Source: Agriotes lineatus (lineage: Eukaryota > Arthropoda > Insecta > Coleoptera > Elateridae). From it: a stretch of 64,000 nt of DNA. The DNA is taken from NCBI GenBank assembly GCA_940337035.1, contig OW679197.1, positions 59,789,903 to 59,853,902 on the forward strand. Reading direction: 5' to 3'. Positions 35,639 to 47,544 of this stretch are shown piece by piece. A program made the translations under genes and the position numbers. Below the pieces are notes generated by a model that was not told the origin of the DNA, ran no database searches, and was given only the letters and a program-made list of their open reading frames with translations. Position 1 is the stretch's first letter. The number at the start of each line of letters is the position of its first letter.

Positions 35639-35903
35639 TATACAGACAGATCAATTAAAAAAATCAATTAGGGCAGGCTGTGATATGTGTTATACGTTTG
35701 GCAGTACTGAAGTGTATTGTCAGTCTATGTCAAATTCAAGATTTGCAGGTTAAGTTTTGTTCGTTGTTTGACACAGACCGACGTAAAACTTAACCTGCAA
35801 AGCTTGAATTTGACATAGACTGACAATACACTTCAGTACTGCCAAACCTATAACACATATCACAGCCTGCCCTAATTGGTTTTTTTATTGATCTGTCTGT
35901 ATA
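35639..35903. mobile_element. Foldback MITE of ~261 bp, TA target (copy B)
   Basis: The element spans 35641-35901 with TA on both sides. Ends are TACAGACAGATCAATTAAAA and complement. The halves pair almost throughout: GGGCAGGCTGTGATATGTG, GGCAGTACTGAAGTGTATTG and GTCAAATTCAAG with its mirror CTTGAATTTGAC, with a small loop near 35765. Length, TA target, A-run next to the end, and the core GTCAAATTCAAGATTTGCAGG all match the arrangement of the element at 12515-12769, so I infer one family. It abuts the Tigger element at a shared TA. Confidence 0.82.
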
Positions 35904-36867
35904 CAGTGAAATCTCCCTTGGGCGGACACCAACGGGACCGACTGAAAGTGTCCGTTCAAGAGGGGTGTCTGCCTAAAAGAAATACGAAAAAAAATCGGTT
36001 TTTAATGAAAACTGTAATTAAAGAAATTGGGACATTTAAAACGTATTTGTATGTACACAAAGAATCATTGAAAATGCAATGCAACCAATATTATCGCCCC
36101 TTGTAAAATCTCAGCAATATCGGGCTACTTTTATGAAACCGTCTGCATTAGATGAAGTACTACCTGGATAACACGATTATAGTAGCCTTCTAAAAACATT
36201 GTTTCAAATGTGTAACATGTGTTGCATAACCCTGTTTATTTTCAATGATCGTGTGTGTAAATGTTTTTAAAATAAACAAAAAACTTAAAACTTAAGGAAA
36301 AGATAAGGATTTGTTACCTTACAAAATACTTTCTTTATGTTTAATTATATCAGCAGCTTGTGTTTTTCCGATATCAAAACGCTTGGATAAGTTCCTTACA
36401 CTTGACTTTTCCCTATTGTGAACTTCAACAATCTCAATTTTTTGTTTAAGCGTGAGAATTTTAATATTTGGCGCCATTTCTACAATGAATGTGTCGCCCA
36501 CTGTGTCTTTTCCGCATAGACGTCAGACTAATACTGAATCCCCGCGTGTACCGAAAGATTGAAGTCGGTGAATCTCCGGTTAACTCGGGAAAGACCCTCA
36601 GTGAAGGCAGGCAGCGAAGTTGGCGTGCGGCGCGATTGAGAAATGCAACAGCGACACTTGCGACAGAAAAATGAGACAAGGCGTTTATTTTTTATTTTGT
36701 TTTTTTCCGTTTAAGAGAACATTTTCTTGTGCCCGCGTCCGTTCAAGAGAATGTCCGTCCAAGAGGGAGTTAACACAATGCAAATTATATGAGAGTCGGT
36801 CGGGACCATGAGAAACTGTCCGTCCAAGGGAGGTGTCCGTGTATCCGCGAAGAGGAATTTCACTGTA
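35902..36867. mobile_element. Pogo/Tigger-like element, deleted
   Basis: The element spans 35904-36865 (962 bp) flanked by TA. Ends read CAGTGAAATCTCCCTTGGGC on the left and CAGTGAAATTCCTCTTCGCG inward from the right, the CAGTG start typical of pogo/Tigger. Subterminal GGACACC and TCCGTTCAAGAG motifs recur on both sides. It holds one recognisable coding piece, the N-terminus of a pogo transposase on the minus strand (36477-36319). A full element would be 2-3 kb, so most of the transposase is deleted. Confidence 0.88.
36319..36477 (-). pseudogene. Tigger transposase N-terminal helix-turn-helix
   Basis: The frame from the Met at 36477 reads ILTLKQKIEIVEVHNREKSS, then VRNLSKRFDIGKTQAADIIK. This is the first (CENP-B N / Psq-type) DNA-binding helix-turn-helix of pogo-family transposases: 'LT-L-x-x-K-x-x-I-I-x-x-x-E ... 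L-A-x-x-F-x-I-x-x-x-x-V-x-x-I-I-K'. The upstream Met at 36501 is in frame but less like the family. The frame closes at 36319 after about 53 residues. The second helix-turn-helix and the DDE domain are absent. No host function should be inferred from it. Confidence 0.85.
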
Positions 36868-37078
36868 ACAGCAATAAGATAACATGAACAAGAAAATAAC
36901 ACGTATTGCTTGAGTAAGAAAGAGATAAACATAATAGCAAATATTCGAGTAGGCCTGACGTACATTTAATTATGACAGATGTCAACCACACATGCCTACT
37001 AAAATAATTTTTTTTCGTATGTCATCTCTTACATACTCAAGCATTCTATTTTGTTGTTCATGTTATCTCATTGTGTTA
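36866..37078. mobile_element. Foldback MITE of ~209 bp, TA target (copy C)
   Basis: The element spans 36868-37076 between TA dinucleotides. ACAGCAATAAGATAACATGA on the left matches ACACAATGAGATAACATGA read inward from the right, continuing to GCTTGAGTA and AGAGAT; arms are about 60-65 bp. Its left TA is also the right target duplication of the Tigger element. No coding sequence. Confidence 0.8.
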
Positions 37079-37130
37079 TATATAATTATGGCTCAATCCG
37101 TATTACAGCATAATTTTGATTTAGAGTAAT

Positions 37131-37271
37131 GAAATAGTATATTGTATGTTAAGAGCTGAAAGTGCATTCTTGCCGCTTGCACATGAATATTGCTGGTTGA
37201 GGCAAAGCCGAAACTAACAATCATGCAAAAGCAGCACACGCACTTTTAGCTCGAAACATACATACTATTTT
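37131..37271. mobile_element. Small inverted-repeat element
   Basis: AAATAGTAT, then TATGTTAAGAGCTGAAAGTG on the left (37133-37163) is complementary with few mismatches to CACTTTTAGCTCGAAACATA and ATACTATTT on the right (to 37270). Loop about 75 bp. No coding sequence. Confidence 0.7.
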
Positions 37272-37575
37272 TTCGACGACTGAGCATATTATTAATGGAA
37301 AATATCATATTTCATTTTATTGCAAATATTAATTGACAATCAAGTTAACATTACTCGCACAGTCTATTAGACATGTGACGCGATTATTTCGACAAATGAC
37401 GGGCATTGTCAAGGAAACATTCGGACGTGGCTACCTATTTTGTTCACGCGGAAACCCAAAACGCTCGGCGAGCGGCAAAGTGATGAAAACGCACGCTCAG
37501 CGGCAAATGTCAACTTTCTGTTGTCAAATGACAGTGAGAAAAATCTACTTTCGATGTCAGTCGTCGAAAAATATG
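37265..37575. repeat. Inverted repeat pair TTTTTCGACGACTGA
   Basis: TATTTTTTCGACGACTGA at about 37266-37283 is complementary to TCAGTCGTCGAAAAATATG at about 37557-37575. The 270 bp between is CpG-containing and has no recognisable protein. It overlaps the end of the preceding element and may be part of the same composite. Confidence 0.55.
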
Positions 37576-37878
37576 TTTCTTATGGTTCTGATCCTGGCGG
37601 TTGAAAAAATTGTATATACACGGCAGGGCAGAACACCATTTTTCCCTCTGTGTATTTGTAGTGCTTGGCATCGCCCTTGAGCTGCAAACTCACATCTTGG
37701 GAAAAATTATGCTTTTCTTTTTCTTATAATGTATTATTTTTTCACATTGCCATTGGTGACATTAAAAAAAGTGACTTTTCGATATTTTTCATAACTGCTC
37801 AAAATCATATTGATTTCACCTAAAAATGAACTAAATGAATTAATAACAGATTCATCCATTTTCAAGTAAGCTCTATTC

Positions 37879-38068
37879 TAACGGGTGTTCATAAACAGTC
37901 GTCATCCCAGTAGGTTTAGACTTCATAAACGTATGTCTATTATAATTCAGAAAAACTGCGCTATGACAGTACTCAATGACGTTCCATTGTGTTGCACGAA
38001 TTAATCAAAGATATAACATTTTGTTTTTCAAAGCAACTGGGATGACGACTGTTTATGAACACCCGTTA
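37879..38068. mobile_element. MITE with perfect 31-bp inverted repeats, TA target
   Basis: The element spans 37881-38066 (186 bp). The first 31 bases, starting ACGGGTGTTCATAAACAGTC, are an exact reverse complement of the last 31 (38036-38066). TA lies immediately outside each end. Perfect termini suggest recent mobility compared with other elements here. Probably a Tc1/mariner-mobilised MITE. Confidence 0.9.
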
Positions 38069-38085
38069 TAATGTATAATGGTTAA

Positions 38086-39870
38086 TTTATACAGGGTCCG
38101 GCAACGAAGCGGGGGTGAAAGATATATCTAAAACTATGAGAGTTGCATAAATATTGTGTATATAAAAGTTGTAGGTACTAAGGTGGTGCATATTACTAAA
38201 ATAGTTTTGATTATACAGGGTGTCTCAAAAAAGTGTGGCGGATCAAAGTTACCTTTTTTTAAATAGAATGCCGTATAATTAGGTAGCTTAAAAGTTTTGT
38301 ATTGAAATACTCTTCATTTTCATATAAAGTTGTATGGGTCTAACGTCAACTGTTTTGGAGATATTAACAATTTTATGCAAAAAATTGCGGAACTTCAGGC
38401 GGCTGCTGTAAGCCACAGAAAACAATTGAATGAAGGAAAACGTTACCAAAAAATTATGATTTTTGTAAACTATCTTTCAAGTGTAAAATGGTGGATCTGG
38501 GTATTAATGTTATACAGAGTGCTCAATATTTGCAAATTTAATTTAGATTTTTTTTTCAAATGGAACGCCCTATATATTTTTGTATTTCTGAAGAGCTCTT
38601 TTAATGAACTTTCTTTTGATATGTTACTTCATACCTCTTTAAGTTCCAACTGTTTTTCAGATATGCGAGTTTAAACATAAAAAACAATTTAAACCCCTTA
38701 AGATGCTTTATTTCAAGGGATAAAAAACAAACGCCTTTAAAATAATGATTTAAACACTTGGATTCTTCAAACAAAAGATAAAACCAAGCTTAAAATACAA
38801 AAATTGAACCAGAACTCAAAACTAGAAATAACCAATACGACCGAATTTTGAGATAGGAAATGAAGTGGAAGTAGAAAGCTCATTAAAAGTACTTTTTAAA
38901 AATACAGGGATATACAGGGTGTTCCATTTAAATAAATCAAACTAATTATATTTGCAGATTATGAATTCTCTGTACAGCTTTAATACTCAGAGCAGGAAAG
39001 GAGAACTATTTGAACATTTAATGTAATTACGTATAAGCTTTTGGTGTATTGGCTTTTTTTTTATCTGATTTAATTTGACCGTGGAATTAATTTATTCCTG
39101 CATTTATCGTATTTTTTCGTGTTTATAATTTCCTGTATCAACACTGACTGAATTTATATTTTCTAAACCTGGATTTTGTGCTTTTATTTTTAGAGAGATC
39201 ATGCGTTTAAATCACTATTTTAAGGGCGTTTGTTTTTATCCCTTGAAATAAAGCATCTTAAGGGGTTTAAATTGTTTTTATGTTCAAACAGGCATATCTG
39301 AAAAACAGTTGAACTTAGAAGTATGAAGTAACATATCAAAAGAAAGCTCATTAAAAGGGCTCTTCAAAAATACAAAAATATACAGGGCGTTCCATTTGAA
39401 AAATAATCGAAATTATTAAATTTGCAAATATTGAGCACCCTATATAACATTAATACCCAGATCCACCATTTTACACTTGAAAGATAGTTTACAAAAATCA
39501 TAATTTTTTGGTAACGTTTTCCTTCATTCAATTGTTTTCTGTCGCTTAAAGCAGTCGCCTTGAAGTTCATCATTTTTTTGCATAAAATCGTTAATATCTC
39601 CAAAACAGTTGACGTTAGACCCATACAACTATCTGAAAATGATGAGTATTTCAATACAAAACTTTTAAGCTACCCAAATATAGGGCATTCTATTTAAAAA
39701 AAAGTAAGTTTGATTCGCCATACTTTTTTGCGACACCCTGTATAATCAAAACTATTTTAGTAATGTGCACCACTTTCGTACCTACAACTTTTATGTACAC
39801 AATATTCATGTAACTCTCATCGTTTTAGAAATATCTTCCACCCCCGCTTTGTTGCCGGACTCTGTATTTA
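38086..39870. mobile_element. 1.78-kb foldback element with TACAGGG ends
   Basis: The element spans 38090-39866. The left arm (38090-38760) and right arm (39202-39866) are near-complementary over about 670 bp, with a loop of about 440 bp. Ends are TACAGGGTCCGGCAACGAAG and TACAGAGTCCGGCAACAAAG read inward. TTTA occurs on both outer sides (38086-38089 and 39867-39870) and may be a target duplication. TACAGGGTG-like motifs recur inside at about 38215, 38511 and 38916 and in the right arm at about 39380 and 39740. Matching open frames at 38330-38674 and 39654-39364 are mirror readings of the arms, not a gene. Confidence 0.85.
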
Positions 39871-40332
39871 TACAGTACAGTAAACATTACGCTTCCATAC
39901 TTTGACCAAAATTATTTAAAAAGATATTTTTGTCAATTACACGGAAACATTGCATGTTCAACACATTGGAAAAGTTATTCTTCCATGCTCACGTAAAACT
40001 TTTACATTCGCCGGAAAACTCTCACTTTTCTTAACTTGTAGAACAATCTACTATTAATTCACTAGCGATTTAAGAACAACTCGCTAGCATATAAACATTA
40101 TAAACAGTTACTTATGGTTGCTATTATAGAGATAATAATAATAATGCCAGTTTAAAATGACAAAGAAATAATAATTAATCGAGTTATTTAACAATAACAG
40201 TAACGGCGTAACTGGAGACTTGAGTTACCGCATTTATATTTTTATGACGCTCAACGCCTCAACGGCTTAAACCTGAAAAGAAACACAGATTGCAAGCAGC
40301 TGAAAATTATTTCGGTGGCACAAATAATTCTC

Positions 40333-40411
40333 ACATATAATCTCATAAGAGTATTAATTCTTTCCTGATTTTTTTTACTGCATCCAACAACGTCGTATTA
40401 ATTAGGACGCC
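40333..40411 (+). repeat. Half copy of the 35.2-kb palindromic MITE
   Basis: ATATAATCTCATAAGAGTAT and the following 60 bases, through CCAACAACGTCGTATTAATT, repeat 35218-35294 with few changes. The right half seen at 35300-35381 is absent here. Confidence 0.75.
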
Positions 40412-40639
40412 TTCCAGAGACGAGCGTTTCCTTTCCAGAGACTTTCCATTGGAAAATATATTTTTTGGAACTTTTCCTTACTGCCAATCTCTAGCGTGCT
40501 TTTAAAACTGTCTTTAGTGCAACAAAAGTTATTACATTTGTCGTACATTTTAAATGCGGCATATGCCGCGGGTTTCAGCTAGTCACTAATAAAACACTGT
40601 ACGATAGAGAGAGAAGCGAAAGCATAAGATAATCGTGTA

Positions 40640-40882
40640 AGATAGAACCAATCAAGAATGGGTACAGAAACGACAAATCGAATGGAACCAACATATAAAT
40701 CGAATGCCCAGTGATCGAATTGTAAAAATCGCCCGAGATACATCACCCATAGGAAGAGGTAGCACAGGCTGACCTAGAAAATGGTGGAGCGACAACCTAA
40801 GATGAATCAAATAAATGAGACAATTCCGAAGAAAGAACAGGTAACTAAGCCTAAAATAGAAGACGGAAGAAGAAGAAGAAGC
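40640..40882 (+). pseudogene. LINE C-terminal remnant with GAAGAAG tail
   Basis: The plus-strand frame reads EWVQKRQIEWNQHINRMPSD and then RIVKIARDTSPIGRGSTG, a stop, PRKWWSDNL. This matches the '...W-x-x-H-V-x-R-M-x-x-x-R-x-x-K-x-x-R-D-x-x-P-x-G-x-R-x-x-G-R-P-x-x-R-W' end of insect non-LTR ORF2 proteins. The tail GAAGAAGAAGAAG lies at 40867-40880. It is 5' truncated to about 240 bp and carries stops. The open frame on the minus strand here is a shadow. Confidence 0.82.
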
Positions 40883-43800
40883 CAAGTGGTTTGTATGAAA
40901 CCGTTTCATTCGACAAGACATTTTCACTACGCGCGAGGCTAATTAATTTGTAGCTTTTATTGAGTGTTAGTCGCAATTCTATATTGAAGATCTCGATTGC
41001 TATACTTGATTCCGCATGCGAGTACTCAAATCAAACTTTTTGTTCGCATGGTTCTATATGCTTTCGTGCACTAAACTTATTAGGCTAGCCAATATATCCA
41101 CGGTTCTTTATTCTAGGTACGATTTGCATACACTAATCTGTAGTAAATTTCAATTTAGAGTCAATGCGCCGCAGCTAAGCTGAATTTAAGCATAGCTGTT
41201 GCTTAAACTTAATAGATTCTCAATTGGTTACTTCCAAATTCAGTATTGCACTGGACCCTGTTTTGGAGCCCGTTAGGTATGTTGCTCACATTGTCTAAAC
41301 GTGTGAATAAACGTATACCTTAAATTCAACACTAACGGTAGTTGTTTTCCTTCGTGTGTGTTCTTTATATTTTTCAGTCTGCTTATGTGGTAGCCCACTC
41401 ACTCCACGTGGTTCAACGAAGTCTGACTTAGTAAGTGTCCTGACAACGATGTATTTGCAAGTATTGGAGTATTTTTGGGCACAATTAAAGTAGGGGTGGA
41501 AATAATCATAAAAAGTCATAGTATAAGGAAAAATAGGAGAAAGTTTTAGATTTGGACAAATACCGATGGGCCAAAATTATACAGATTGGTGGTGGATAAT
41601 GTGAACATAGGCAGTCAAATTAGCTAGAATATATATGGGCTTTGCATAATCTCCTTTAACAGGCCTCTCTATTGAATCCTATCTAGTGCTACGACTCTCC
41701 AATACCTTGATGATGTTGCTCATTTTAAGCGTTTCTCTTCTTGAAATCTTTCTCTTTTTTGCACCTTTTTCAATGTTTCTTTTTTCTCTCTCAGTTAAAA
41801 TGTTTAAGCTTCTCTTGTGAAGTTCTGTAATTACAGCGAATTGTACTTTTTCCAAGTAGAAATCGTTACCTCTAATTCTAAGGAAGAATAAAGGCAGTAC
41901 AAAATTGCAGCTCTCAAAATTCGAGAAACCAAACAAACCAGGTTTGCTGTTAGAAACTGTAATGTATTTATCTTTAACCAATAATTTTCAATTATAAAGA
42001 TAACACTTTTAAAGACCATTACAATAGGCTGAACACTAAAATTGATCAATATGTTTCTTAGATCGGTACATTGTGTTGCCATGATGTGTGTAAATACGTT
42101 GCAGTCCAAGCTTCGTGGTCCACCTAGTATATAAACTTCTATAATGGCAAATAAATAATGAAGAACTTTAACATATGTGCAAAATATATAAAAAAACCTC
42201 GAGTGTAAATAATGATGGGCATTAGCCAGTAGTGTCAGGTGCAAAAAGCAACCAGAAGCAATTCAGCGCTTTCGAATTTCTACACGTCCGTGATGTTCTG
42301 CGAAAGCCATAAAGTAGATTCTGCAATACGTTCAAGATTGATAGCTTATGAATCACTTCTCCAGCCGAAATTTCCTGAAATATTTATACGAGTATGGGAG
42401 GCATTGCGAAAGGTCACCACTAACCTTTGGCAGCTTTTAATATTTCAATCCCATATCTGTTGGCCTCCTATAAGCCAATAATTTCGCATTAAACGACACG
42501 AAATGAAAATCTAAATTTAGAAAAGATTGCCTTGTGCAAAATTAATACGCTAAATGACAGCGCCAGAGGCTTTTTATCCACGTTGATGGAATAACGCTCA
42601 ATTCACGTTTACGAAGCTTTACAAGAAACACGTTGAATAACACGGGTGGGGTTATTTTCCATTCTTTTACAACATATTGCTTAGTTATATTAACAACTAC
42701 TCTAATATTATATTGTCGATATCAAAAATTAATCACAGGATAAAAGTTCCGGATAACGACTACTACCAGTAACGACTGTTTGTGGCTATAATATTTACCT
42801 ATACATTTTTCATTAAACTTAAAAAAACCTTCCAGGCAGCTACATTGCGACCATTCCCACAGCAACAAAACAGTGAGTTAATCGATCATTTTTAACGTCG
42901 AAACAGAGTTGGTGCCGGTTCATAAATCACAGCGTAGATAATTGTTACATACGTTCTTACAATGCACTAAACACCGACCAACTTCCTGCGATAACTCGAA
43001 ATTCCAATAAATCATTCGTAATATTGCGCAAACAAAGCAAGGGCAACATGCAGAAAATTAGTCCTTTGTATTTTAACAAACGAACACACACAGTTTCGGA
43101 AACCAAATCGAAAATCTGCTGTACGTTGATGGCATGCGCTCTTTAAAAATAGGCCCCTGAAGTTTTAATTAACCTCACATTAAACAGCGAAGCCAGTTGT
43201 ATTTACAGACTTCTCTGGTTAATAATGTTTACACCTTACCGAATTCTTACATTACATTTACAATCGCCTCAGAGTGGCTTCGTGAAAATATAAAATATTT
43301 GATAATGGTATTATGTGGCATATGTGCTATGATTATTCAAATTATGGCTAGAAAAATGGCAGGTCTTAATTTTGTAATTCTCATCCATTGTCCTTATACC
43401 CTTTGGTACATGTTTGATAGCAGAATATAGAAAACGTACCGTAACAACGTGTTTTATTAGCATTTTTAAGAAATAAAGAGAAAGAAAAAGACTACTACTA
43501 TAACCCTTTTTATGCCATGAGCAATTATATCGTTTTCCCAAGATGAGACAGTTGAAACAATGTGATTAAAATCACAGATTTTCCGTCAACTGATTATATT
43601 ACTTCGAAATTAAAGTATCACGTTCGTCTTCAGCGAATAGTTTATATTGTGTTTGCATTACTTTATCTAATGCACAGCTGCAGGGCGTCCAAATCTATTA
43701 AAAATTGCAAGTTGTGGATTGAGTCATCGCACGCAAGTTAAATTCCATTGTCAGCCAAGTTAGATTTTAGCGCGCATAAGTGCGTCTGCACTGTCCTTGT

Positions 43801-45439
43801 CCCAATTCTAACAACTTGTAATTAACCGTGTTGTAATATTTAGGATTTAAGCCAGGGAAGTTTTCCGTGGCAAGCAAGTTCTTATCCTTTTGAAATGATT
43901 ACCATTCCACTTCTAAGATTTATATAAGCAGAGGGCGCTCAAAAATTCCCAGATTGTCTTATACTTCTTTAATCTTTGTTCAGCGAGCCAACACAAATAT
44001 AGAAACACCCCTTCTTCGTCCACTGAGATGCCGGACCCCTTGCACCTTATTACGGTGACTTAAATCGGTTTTTAGACTGTAACAATAGATGTGATTATTT
44101 TGTGGGCAACATACCATGTTGTATTAGTAGTTTGAAACTTTAAATAATAGTAATTTAAGGTGTCTTTTTTTATTATCGCATCTGGCTTGCTATTTTGCAT
44201 TAATGTCATAATATTCTTAATTCCTGCAATTTACTATGGCAGACCATGTAAGAAACATTTCATATTAATATTATGGTTTTCTTGGGTTTTACCGACATTT
44301 TAGATAAGAGTTTGTCAACCGTCAACACCTGTTATAAATAATTCTTGAAGTCTATAATTCGCTCTTCTTAAGTAGCATATTATAAAGGTGTTTTCTGAGA
44401 CTCATCGTTGATCCTAATTCTTAGAATCCATAAACAGCCCTTTAAGGATTAGTTATAGAAATACGACGACTACCACTCTCGGATCCAAATATCAAATGTT
44501 CCGTTGGATAGCTTCATCGTTTTAAGCGTCGCAATAAAATCATATTTGGAATAATTAGTGTCAATCCTCAAGAAACGAAAAAGTGGGTAACAAACGTATA
44601 GCCAAAATTGAGAAAATGGTATCCGGATAAAGAAATTTTTAATGGGGATGAGATACAAATTGTTTATAAGCAAAAGATAAGACATTAACATTTAAAAATT
44701 AAAAACGCATAGTAGAACTTGTTAAACAAAAAAGAAGTTTGCTGTAATTAGAAAATAAAAGCGCAGGTTATTTCAAAAACATCAAGACGTAGCCAGTGAA
44801 CTACCGGTCAAGCGACAAATCGTGGATGACTATGACATTATCGACTGTCAAGAGTAACGTTAGTCTACAAAACTCCCCTTAAATAGATTTTTGAGGAGAG
44901 AAGATTCGAACTTTAACATCATGCACTAATGAATTTATAGGATGTAACTCCCTCTAATGATACTTTTTTGAATAGCTGAATACCAACAATATCACATAAC
45001 TGTCAAACAATTCAGAAGGTACATTTGTAGGTATTATAACATCAAGAAATTTTACCTAATCGTGGTCACCCACATTTTATGGACACTGGCTAATATCGCA
45101 ACTTGATCATGACCGTGTTCAAGACTCTCCCTTATAAACGCAATGGAATATTTCCAAATCCTGCAGAGGAAAAAGAAGAAGAAGAAGATCATAACCTCAC
45201 TTTATAACCAATGTGAAATGACTTCGAAATTCCCCTTGATGAACTTTCCTGATGCTCATATATTAAATACTGTGAAGTTGGGACAATTGAATCTATGACT
45301 TTTAAGATAAAGGATAATCTAATTCCAATAAGTTAGAACAAGGTCTAACTTAATTGGGTCATTGCTACGTAATGTCACGTTTTAAATGAAACGAATTTCA
45401 ACTTTATTGTTTACAAAATATAGATATTGCTATAAACAT
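40883..45439. other. No gene recognised; AAG simple repeat near 45.17 kb
   Basis: Both strands were read without finding a known protein, tRNA or palindrome. AAAAAGAAGAAGAAGAAGA at about 45171-45189 resembles the tails of the LINE fragments elsewhere in the window, but no LINE protein is readable before it. CAAATACCGATGGGCCAAAA at about 41559 resembles TAAATACCGATGGGGCCACA at 35615, a small dispersed repeat. Confidence 0.4.
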
Positions 45440-45660
45440 ATTTTAAGCCTTTATAATTATAATAGCAAAACATTTCAAGCATATCAAATATTATTTTACA
45501 AAATATTCTATAAATGTGCTAGTTTAATTTTTACAAATTGTATAAAATAACATTGGCTTTGATAATAATTTGTAAGACGATAATAAAAATACTGTTAGCC
45601 TTGATTTGAACAACAAAATGTAATCAGAGCAGGCTTGAAAATAACGTATAACAATGTAAG
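45440..45660 (+). repeat. Dispersed repeat, copy 1
   Basis: This matches 56068-56290 in the same orientation. Shared blocks include TTATTTTACAAAATATTCTA, AAATGTGCTAGTTTAATTTT and AAAATGTAATCAGAGCA, all in order. AT-rich and non-coding. It may be the internal or untranslated part of a retroelement, because an LTR-like sequence lies nearby at 46139. Confidence 0.8.
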
Positions 45661-45789
45661 TTCGAAGAAAAAATTGTTAACATATTATTGTTGTTGTTTC
45701 ATCTACAGAGTCTTTGTCTAAGTTTTTCTGCCATATAGCCTGTTCCCTTTCTTTAACATGGGCCATAAACTTTTCATCTAATTCTTCGG

Positions 45790-46055
45790 CCAGTAGTCAG
45801 ATTTCTTTGGTTTTCATGTTTACAACTCATTTTGCAATGAGTGTCAGTACTGAAAGTATTGGTCGCCTGGTTCTTATTTGTTTCTTCAAATTCTAACAAA
45901 ATTTTGTCCTTCTAATTTTCTATACTTTTCTACACTATACTTTCAGCTGCAGTAATACCTATAGCAAAATCGGCTTTTGGATCCTCGAGTTTATCTTCGG
46001 ATTCCAAAGTAATTTCGATAACTTCGAGCTAGAGCTTTTTGGCGTATTATTCTGA
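45790..46055 (-). pseudogene. Unassigned decayed reading frame
   Basis: A single minus-strand frame, with about four stops, reads LEVIEITLESEDKLEDPKAD then FAIGITAAESIV and further to KDKILLEFEETNKNQ. The composition is charged and helix-like, with Glu and Lys rich stretches, as in coiled coils or some retroelement Gag proteins. I do not recognise the family. It lies between a dispersed repeat and an LTR-like sequence, which favours a retroelement origin, but a decayed host exon is possible. Confidence 0.25.
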
Positions 46056-46138
46056 TTTTATCTGGCCCCTGGTCTTTTGCTAATCCCTTGCGATTTCATG
46101 TCAATTTTAATTCCGATGTCTATTACCGCTTAAATGCC

Positions 46139-47030
46139 TGTCAGTTGACAGCCCGGTTACAATTTCAGGGGCAAGGTTACTTAAGCCTGCTTTCTTATTC
46201 TTGTCGAATTGGTCTGACATTTCGGGGTATTTGTAGCTGTTTTGATCCGGCCGATTCCATCCCGAGCTGTTCCGTTTTAACACGGCCATGTTCCCGAAAT
46301 GAGATGTCTTGATTCGGCAATGTTCCCGCAACGGGATGTTTAAACCGTTTGATTCCGTCATGTTCTCGCCCAGTATCGTGCCCGTGTTGTCATGGTCCAG
46401 TCTGCTACTTTCATAAACTGCATTTTGTCCTGCTCAAGAGGTGGTCTTGACATATTTTGGCGCGGGCTTTGCTGTCGCCAGGAGGTAGTAATCTGTGCTG
46501 TGCCGAATGTCAACGGTTTCTACTGAATTCCTTCAGGGTTCTTCGAATTTTACCATTGCGTACTGTGTGATAATTTTACCTTGTTCACGTACGTTGGATC
46601 TTGTGCTGTGCTGATGCCTCCGATGAGGTTCCACTAATAGCTCTTCGAAGTGTAACTTGCTTTACTTTTATGTAGGTTGTCTGTTTAACGTAATTATTAT
46701 TGTATCTCTACATGTGACTGCTATATTTTAGATATTATGTTTATTGGGTGCATCCAGCGTACTATTTATCTTATAGGCTTGACAGTGATCATGTGTGTGT
46801 TCGTTTCTGGAAACTAGGTTATGACCTGGTTAAGATATTTATTGCACTTCAGACTATTGCGATTTTGGTTAGGCTTTGAGTTTTTAAGTTCTCGTTCCTA
46901 TTTGAGCACATTTGTTGTATAAAGACTTATTGGCGTCCTATTGTATTAATGAATGAACTTAAGCTTTTATAAAAAAAACCCACACCGTCTTCACTGTTAG
47001 CTAACCGGCCCTTAAATTTTCGTTGTCACA
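46139..47030 (+). mobile_element. Candidate LTR (about 892 bp)
   Basis: It starts TGTCAGTTGACAG and ends GTTGTCACA, so it has TG...CA limits with short inverted ends. Near the 3' end, TGTATAAAGACTTATTGGCG and CACACCGTCTTCACTG occur in the same order as in the LTR-like segment at 20940-21110. No matching five-base duplication was found and no internal retroviral-type protein is readable on either side, so a solo or truncated LTR is most likely. Limits are tentative. Confidence 0.5.
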
Positions 47031-47540
47031 TTGGTTTGATTTTCTGATAAAATTTGGTATCAAATAATCAGAAAAAAGCCTATGTAAATGCAACTTTGAA
47101 TTTAGAATTTTCATTTATTTATAATCCTGTATTAGACTATATCACTGCTAGGATTGAAGTCTAGTGCTACTACCATTTGGTCTATTATTTAATTGTTTTA
47201 TCCATATTTTGTAAGTAAACATACTGTTTAAAAGGTACACACGGAGAGTAACAAACTTTGACACTCAAAATAAACATTTGCTAATTCTACTACATATTTC
47301 TTACCTAGTGACGGCGCAATGTCTTAACTCCAGTGACTAAAGTAGTTAGGACATCCTCAGTCAAGAAAGTGGACGTTAGCATTATATTATTCGGAACATA
47401 TCAGAAAGACAGCAGTTCGAGCACGTAAAAATATAATTAAATAGTTAGAACGATATTATTCTAAACATTAAAATATCAATAAGTGAAACGGGGAGCTGGA
47501 GTAACATTTTCATTGATACACCATTTCTATGAAAAACTAA
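47031..47540. other. No gene recognised
   Basis: AT-rich sequence following the LTR-like element; no primer-binding site can be argued with confidence and no coding sequence is visible. Confidence 0.35.
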
Positions 47541-47544
47541 AGAT

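Noticed and set aside
38330..38674. Protein gene present in two copies (also 39364-39654 on the other strand)
   Set aside because: The two frames are mirror readings of the arms of one palindrome; there is no known domain, and the similarity follows from the inverted repeat.
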